Assembly: GCA_032622095.1 (NCBI GenBank)
Contig: CP136069.1
Coordinates: 206,202,750-206,266,749, forward strand
Length of the DNA: 64,000 bases
Direction: 5' to 3'
Source of the DNA: Siphonodentalium dalli
Taxonomy: Eukaryota > Mollusca > Scaphopoda > Gadilida > Siphonodentaliidae
Shown here: positions 58,926 through 64,000 of the stretch, piece after piece
How positions within the stretch are numbered: the first letter of the stretch is position 1
Layout: the number at the start of each line of letters is the position of its first letter
The notes under the pieces: model-generated
Seen by the model: the letters and a program-made list of their open reading frames with translations, nothing else
Databases searched by the model: none
Told to the model about the DNA's origin: nothing
Made by a program: the position numbers and the translations under genes

Positions 58926-59379
58926 GGGAATGTGAGCATGTAATTTGGCAGAAATTGTGTGCAAAAATTTCAATACTCAACGAGATGATATATTATCAAG
59001 AATCAGTGACCGAATTGAAAGCAGGACAAATTTTCAATCCATTCTTAACACAGATTTCAATACTGGACTGTTGAGAGGTATAACGATAGTTTATGGTATA
59101 TGTATGTTTAACTATTTCATATTTCGAGATAGCTATGGTGTCATGGATTAGGAATATCTAAAAAGTGTAGCCTTTAATGAGGGAGTGAATTTATGATACA
59201 AATGACGTCATTATATCCTCCCGTCGCATTCGTTTGATTATATATCCAATAGAAATGTGGTGCAATGGGAATTGAATATTTAGCAATGAATATTAAGCAT
59301 AATTGAAGGCAGTGTTGCAATTAAAGTTATTCTTGTTGTAGCTTAGTCGCTATGACTAACACCATATTTTTCGGTATAC
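58926..59379. other. Spacer 3' of the Mab-21-like gene; no recognised feature
   Basis: A 68-codon plus-strand frame (58945-59151) has no recognised domain. No clear polyadenylation signal for the minus-strand gene was found. Confidence 0.4.
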
Positions 59380-60513
59380 CTATCGATTCTTGTAATGCAT
59401 ATACAAATCACTCGATAGCAGGTAGCAATTATGCCACAGTTTGGTGGCAGGAACGATCCGAGTAACACGCCTGACGCCGACAAGTCGCGGACCAGCCTGG
59501 CCTATCGAATCCCAACGGACATTCCTAGAATCGTCCGCCCATCCAGGATGCAGTTTCGCGATGACGTCATCGATCTCTACCTCCCTAGATGTTATATTTC
59601 CAATCTGCTTCCGTACCTCGTCAATCTTTGCTCCGTGGATTCCAACTAGCAGGTTTGCGCCGGAAACAAAGAAATGCGGCAGATGTCTGTTTTCTAGCTT
59701 GTCATCAAGAGATCTGAGCACCTCCATAACGAGCTCATCGGCGGAGTTTGTTTTCCAGATTTCCGGATCTGCCTTCTCAAAAAACCAGAAAGTTATAGTT
59801 TTCACGTGATATGATGTTAACGTATCGCCACTTGGGTCGATATATTTCTCCAGGTGTCTCAATCTCAAGTATATCAAGCGTTGCCATAGATACAGCGCTT
59901 TTAACAGCACGACTTCTGCTACAGAGAATGAGAGGCAAAATTCGTCTCCGTTCTGTGGGCTATTGGGACGCGGCCGGGCGACAATATGGAACTCTCCAGA
60001 AACAATAGATGAAATGACTTTGCTGGGCGGCCATTTGCGCTCGCGTTTACAGAAGTTCTCAGCTGGTCTAGGTAAACCACTTAATTTTAGTTGTGGCACA
60101 ATATCCATAGCTACACCAGAAGGAATGCAATCAGCTGAAAAACAAAACCCGACTTTAGACATAAAGTTCCTACTGAATTGCGGTAAGTATAGTCCACATG
60201 GACTTGCTAAAGACTTCAAAAGAACCGCACTATAATTACCTCTCCAATTTACACTTGGTATCGTGAGGTAACATGGAATTTCTTCGTTGTATCGCAGATC
60301 CGATTCACTAATGGTCACATGTCTTGGTACAAGCGTCACATCCAGGTCACTCACATTCGCTATCTGAAAACCGCAGGCGACGCTACCGACAATCCGTTCA
60401 TGGATGGGTAGAGAAGTCCATTTATCGATGAAACAAGTGACTTTAGATTGAAGAGCGAATGAACAAATCGTGTCTTGGTCCGAAGAAATTGACTCTAAAT
60501 GCGTCTTCCTCAT
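59380..60513 (-). CDS. Mab-21 domain protein, cGAS-like receptor (cGLR) type
   Basis: A 377-residue uninterrupted frame with the nucleotidyltransferase fold of the Mab-21/cGAS family. N-terminal half: the GS motif in IVGSVACGFQ (G43, S44), the metal-binding pair in SDLDVTLV (D56, D58) and the third acid in VAMDIVPQL (D137). C-terminal half: the helical Mab-21 domain with FCLSFSVAEVVLLKAL (192-207), SYHVKTITFWFFEKADPEIW (234-253) and LPHFFVSGANLLVGI (278-292). All three catalytic acids are present, so nucleotide second-messenger synthesis after sensing a ligand is possible; many family members are instead inactive. Length is normal for the family. A splice acceptor (TTTTGTTCTAG) lies at 60531-60541 and the frame stays open to it, so an upstream exon is likely and the ATG at 60513 may not be the true start. 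The only intact gene in the window. Confidence 0.9.
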   Translation of the reverse strand: MRKTHLESISSDQDTICSFALQSKVTCFIDKWTSLPIHERIVGSVACGFQIANVSDLDVTLVPRHVTISESDLRYNEEIPCYLTIPSVNWRGNYSAVLLKSLASPCGLYLPQFSRNFMSKVGFCFSADCIPSGVAMDIVPQLKLSGLPRPAENFCKRERKWPPSKVISSIVSGEFHIVARPRPNSPQNGDEFCLSFSVAEVVLLKALYLWQRLIYLRLRHLEKYIDPSGDTLTSYHVKTITFWFFEKADPEIWKTNSADELVMEVLRSLDDKLENRHLPHFFVSGANLLVGIHGAKIDEVRKQIGNITSREVEIDDVIAKLHPGWADDSRNVRWDSIGQAGPRLVGVRRVTRIVPATKLWHNCYLLSSDLYMHYKNR

Positions 60514-60530
60514 TAATGTGTGTCCATTAT

Positions 60531-60541
60531 CTAGAACAAAA
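60531..60541 (-). promoter_or_regulatory. Possible 3' splice site upstream of the cGLR-like ORF
   Basis: On the minus strand TTTTGTTCTAG precedes 17 bp that stay in frame with the ORF (residues NGHTL before the ATG). It is a candidate intron/exon boundary; no donor exon was identified within the degraded LINE sequence upstream. Confidence 0.4.
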
Positions 60542-60654
60542 TACGGATTGTGTTAACTCTGATATGCATATAAACAACGCATGATTTGTAGCGATAAAAG
60601 TTGTACATTCTATGAAATTCAATAGGTTATATGTCTCATTCACTGAGGACAATT

Positions 60655-61260
60655 TATATTTTACGTTAACAGACCTTACCAAGGCATACGACACGGTGTG
60701 GATACAAGGGATGTGAACCAAATTACAACACTATGGTATAACTGGCAAAGTCTTTAAAATAATACAAAACATGTATGAGAACCTGAAAATGTGTGTAAAA
60801 ATCTAATGACTTATTCCAGTTTCTTTCAGAACATAACTGGGGTAAAATGAGGGGACAGCTTTTCGCCAATATTATTTTCTCTGTATCACAATCATATCCA
60901 AGACCACATGACTAATAATTGATGCATAGGATTCGATATATTGATACAGCCAGTTACATTAATATGGTAATATACGCAGATGATGTGTTAATTTCCATTA
61001 CTAGATCTGGCCTACAACATTCTTTAAACGCATTTGCACGATATGGAAATTAAAAATCAACACCTCTGAAACCAGTTGTTATCTTCGAGAGAGAGCCAAC
61101 AAACAATAGAAATGCGAGATATTGATAAACAAGACAACATTGAAAATGTAGATCATTGTAAATATCTTGGCACGATATTAGAATAAATAAATATTTGAAA
61201 GTGCAAAAACAGCCATGGTTGCCCTGATGAATGCATTTCGAAATAATTACGCAAGAAATA
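60655..61260 (+). pseudogene. Heavily decayed LINE reverse transcriptase
   Basis: Not visible as an open frame because of many stops and shifts, but translated plus-strand pieces are RT-like: DLTKAYDTVW (about 60668), KLQHYGITGKVFKIIQNMYE (60719-60780), the catalytic MVIYADDVLIS (about 60964-60996), LKINTSET (61048-61071) and CKYLGTILE (61158-61184), in the right order and spacing. The family resembles L1/RTE-type LINEs. It lies just upstream of the Mab-21-like gene and on the opposite strand. Much older than the LINEs at 12-14 and 37-39 kb. Confidence 0.75.
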
Positions 61261-61339
61261 TATGATAATTCTATTATGAAAATAATGACATAAAGAGCAG
61301 AAATGTGGTGCTATGAACACTTACACTGCTTTAGAAAGC

Positions 61340-61890
61340 TTTAGAGTTATGGCTCCTACCGTTTATATTGAATATCAACAAAACAACCCCTACCACACTC
61401 ATTCACACCCAATAAACGTACAAATAAGGTAGGAGCCATTATGTTACTGGGTCCTGAAAAATAATTTCCATGTAATGTACGAGAATACCCCGTATCGCAG
61501 CTAGCAATTATATGATAACCCAAAGTTAGCGCCAACCGATGGGCAAACATAATTTTGTTTGTAGGCTATATGCCGAGGGGCTACGTTGGGCCAACGTTGG
61601 AAAATCATGAGTTACTTTTGGCCAAGCTATTTTTATGGTTCGGCGTACGTTGGGCCAATCATACGTTACGTTCAGCCAACCTATTTTTTTGGTTGGCAAA
61701 ATCACATCTTACGTTGGGCCAATCCCAACGATAAAAACAATACGTTGGCACAACATTTCCCATGGTTTACAAATGTTGACCCAACGTATGCCAAACGTAC
61801 GGCATATGAGCAACATTTATCTTGCCCAATGGTTGGCGCCAACATTGACTAAACGTTTAGCCAACGCTTGGGACAACATGTCATTGCTAT
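61340..61890. repeat. CGTTGG/CCAACG-rich repeat with inverted TGGCTCCTACC
   Basis: At 61557-61880 the motifs CGTTGGGCCAACGTTGG, ACGTTGGGCCAATC and AACGTTTAGCCAACG recur in both orientations. At 61352-61362 and 61427-61437, TGGCTCCTACC and its complement form an 11-bp inverted repeat. Plus-strand frames at 61586 and 61635 are translations of this repeat. Confidence 0.55.
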
Positions 61891-63160
61891 CTGGGAAATT
61901 TCTTTTTAAACATTGTCGCTGTTTGCCTGCAAGAGGAAAAGCTCATTTAAGAATGTTTTCATGGCCCAACCATACAAACAACATGTGATATTTATTACGA
62001 ATTCTAATACATGTCAAGAATGAGAATGACTTGATTTTTGCTGAAACTGAGAGAATGCAAATTGTCAATTGATACCGGTACATGCATGCAGGTTTTAGAC
62101 CAGCTAAATACCAATGGAACAGTTTCGGTATCTTTTGCACAATTATAACTGTCTCTCTAAATCCGGCGATTTCATTATAATATTAAGTAACTAGGAAAAA
62201 ATGAGTTTAAATACTGGACAAAGTTGTAAACCTTGAATACACAATTGAGTAACGTTTTTTCAGAGTATAAGTAATGAGGACTGTTTTCAAGGACTCGTTC
62301 ATTTGAGAATAATACATCTTTAAATCTTTAAATTGCTGTCAGATATCTATCTGAAAATGTTGACACTATGACCAAACACGACTTACAAAGTTATTGATCA
62401 GAACTCAACTAATCATGGCAGAATGGCACCATAATATGGCATGTGGTATTGCAATTCCTTAATACTAATTAAAATTTAATTTGCTATCAGAAATAAATCA
62501 ACAAACAAATGACATCATGTACTGATGATAATATTTTACAAACCATGATCTCATTGTTGTTACATGTACACATGTGACATATGACCAATGTTCAGCTCAT
62601 TCTGATTATCACATAACTATGTCTAATATATGTCTCCAAGTTTGTAGATTGATAAACATTGGCAGTCATTTTGTTCTGTTGATATCGATTTGAATTAAGA
62701 ATAGCGCCATCTAGTTTCCATGATCCAACAAGCCATTCCCATGTTGTCACGTGATTACACTTTAAATCCAGATGGTAGAGTACACAATTATTGTTCACAA
62801 ACACACCTATACATTTTGGACACTATCCTAGAATATCACATTCCACAGTCACATCTTCCAGCCGATCTAAGCTCACTGACATCATGCTCGTCTTAGGTCC
62901 TTCAAATTGACTGATTGGTCTGTTTATAGGTTCTTGGCAGTATTTTTGCCATGCTTCATCCTCAATCTTCAAAAAATAAGAAATAGAAAACTAAAATAAA
63001 AGGAAGAATATTTAATTTTTTTTTTAGCAATCTATTTTAATACTTGCACCAACTTCTTCTGTGGCAAACAGAGATGGCCATCTATTTTTTATTTTTTTTG
63101 AAAGATGCTCAGGCCTTAAAAAAAATCAGTGATGTTTCAAGAAAACCGCCCTGACATTAG
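61891..63160. other. No recognised gene
   Basis: Unassigned AT-rich sequence with T tracts at 63018-63032 and 63090-63100. Confidence 0.4.
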
Positions 63161-63330
63161 TCCAGGGCCCAGTTTCATGAAGGCAACTTATGACATAGTT
63201 GGGACTTCAGTCATAAGTGCGTTTCATGAACAAGGTCTTAACTTGAGATGGTCTTAACTTTGGTCTTAACTTTAAGACTGTTGTGAGGTGTCTTAAGATA
63301 ATCTTAAAGTTAAGAGATACGTTATGATCC
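63161..63330 (+). mobile_element. MITE-like end with GTCTTAAC repeats
   Basis: GGGCCCAGTTTCATGAAGGC (63165) followed by internally repeated GTCTTAACTTTAAGAC/GTCTTAAGATAATCTTAA motifs resembles the end of a short nonautonomous DNA transposon. The opposite end was not identified. Confidence 0.4.
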
Positions 63331-63760
63331 GCATTTGGTCGGAAATCTGGATGGGATCTAGTTCATGTATATATTATTATAAACACATTTAACTGAATAA
63401 CATCTTGCGAACACGGAGGGGTGTTTCAGAAATGGTAGTAATTAATAACCAACTGGTAAACTATATATAGCAGTGACGTGGCCAGTAGTTGGCAAGATTG
63501 GCGGGGTGTCCACTACTAACTGTAAACCGCCAAGAATATATTTCCATAGAGTTGTACATCATTTGCGATTCAAATCACTCAATCGTACTGTAGACAATAA
63601 TCATGTTGAGACAATAGGTCCGAACATTTTCATATCGAGGATAATAGTGAATGATTTATACTCAGCTTTTTTATAAATACTGATGTCGGCTATTGTTATT
63701 ATTTACTTGCCTTTCTATATCAGTATGTTATAATTTGATAGTAAAATGTATTGTGTAAAT
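63331..63760. other. No recognised gene
   Basis: Unassigned. A 67-codon plus-strand frame at 63473 has no recognised domain. Confidence 0.4.
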
Positions 63761-63761
63761 A

Positions 63762-64000
63762 TCTATTATATATTTTGGAAGATCTGTCTGTGTGTGTATC
63801 TATCTGTGTGTGTGTGTGTGTTCGCGATGAACTCAAAAACAGCCGACCCGATTTCGATGAAACTTGGTATGTGGGGGTATTTTCGGCCGGGGGGGGCATA
63901 GGAATATTAATTTGTCCGTGCGACGTGACCTTGACATTGAAATCGGGTCATTTCAAGGTCAAACGCCCGAATATCACGGGATTTCGATGAAACTTGGTAT
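63762..64000 (+). mobile_element. Helitron-like unit (family D), 5' part, plus strand, runs off the window
   Basis: It starts TCTATTATATATTTTGGAAG after an A at 63761, continues with a TG microsatellite, then the GATTTCGATGAAACTTGGTA core and TATTTTCGGCCGG, all as in the complement of the units at 16-22 kb. The 3' end would lie beyond base 64000. Confidence 0.75.

Noticed and set aside
59431-60235. Plus-strand frames of 65-122 codons
   Set aside because: Shadows of the minus-strand Mab-21-like gene.

Overview
This is a eukaryotic window that is AT-rich, intron-style and gene-poor, and nearly all of it is made of repeats. Four things point to a marine invertebrate, most likely a lophotrochozoan such as a bivalve, gastropod or brachiopod: the dispersed repeats that open with a hairpin and a GTCC-rich tract; the mix of LINE, Gypsy, hAT, Harbinger and Helitron-like elements; a Mab-21/cGAS-like gene; and the lack of any operon structure. 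The species cannot be fixed from the sequence. Only one region reads as an intact protein-coding gene: 59380-60513 (minus), a Mab-21 domain protein resembling cGAS-like receptors (cGLRs). A weak second candidate is a short signal-peptide-like first exon at 35351 (plus), behind a promoter-like stretch.

Layout. 1-2.2 kb: a 485-bp satellite. 4.0-4.7 kb: the 5' part of a hAT transposon with a BED finger. 4.9-11.0 kb: a SINE head and structured tandem-repeat elements, with an array of palindromes inside one and a second family inside another. 11.3-14.1 kb: a hAT fragment and a broken Jockey/CR1-like LINE. 15.3-22.9 kb: a hAT element with an 8-bp target duplication that has captured a Helitron-like dimer, then a second array holding a near-identical copy of that dimer. 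22.9-30.3 kb: hAT pieces and two more hairpin-GTCC elements. 31.2-33.1 kb: a degraded Gypsy element. 34.8-36.8 kb: a minisatellite and the possible first exon. 36.85-39.25 kb: a 5'-truncated L1/Tx1-like LINE with target duplication and poly-A tail. 39.4-39.8 kb: an inverted pair of tRNA-like SINE modules. 41.3-42.3 kb: a Harbinger-type MITE with TAA target duplication. 42.4-48.3 kb: an L2/CR1-like LINE and a tandem triplication that carries pieces of it. 49.9-54.4 kb: a long inverted repeat with a hAT element in its right arm, itself carrying two insertions. 55.1-58.7 kb: a second, larger foldback with minisatellite inner arms. 58.7-61.9 kb: a TTAGTC/GACTAA palindrome array, the Mab-21 gene, a LINE relic and a CGTTGG-rich repeat. 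63.2-64.0 kb: a MITE-like end and one more Helitron-like unit running off the window.

The value of the window lies in layered transposition that can be ordered in time. Three points stand out. First, Helitron-like units whose ends obey A|TC...CTAG|T occur head to tail, and one two-unit composite is duplicated exactly at its outer termini, as if it moved as one element. Second, at least four otherwise different repeat families share one architecture (hairpin, GTCC tract, degenerate tandem array) and a short core resembling ATGAAATTTGGTATGGATG, which the Helitron-like family also carries. Third, there are two kilobase-scale foldbacks. All boundaries were read by eye; percentages and family names need alignment.
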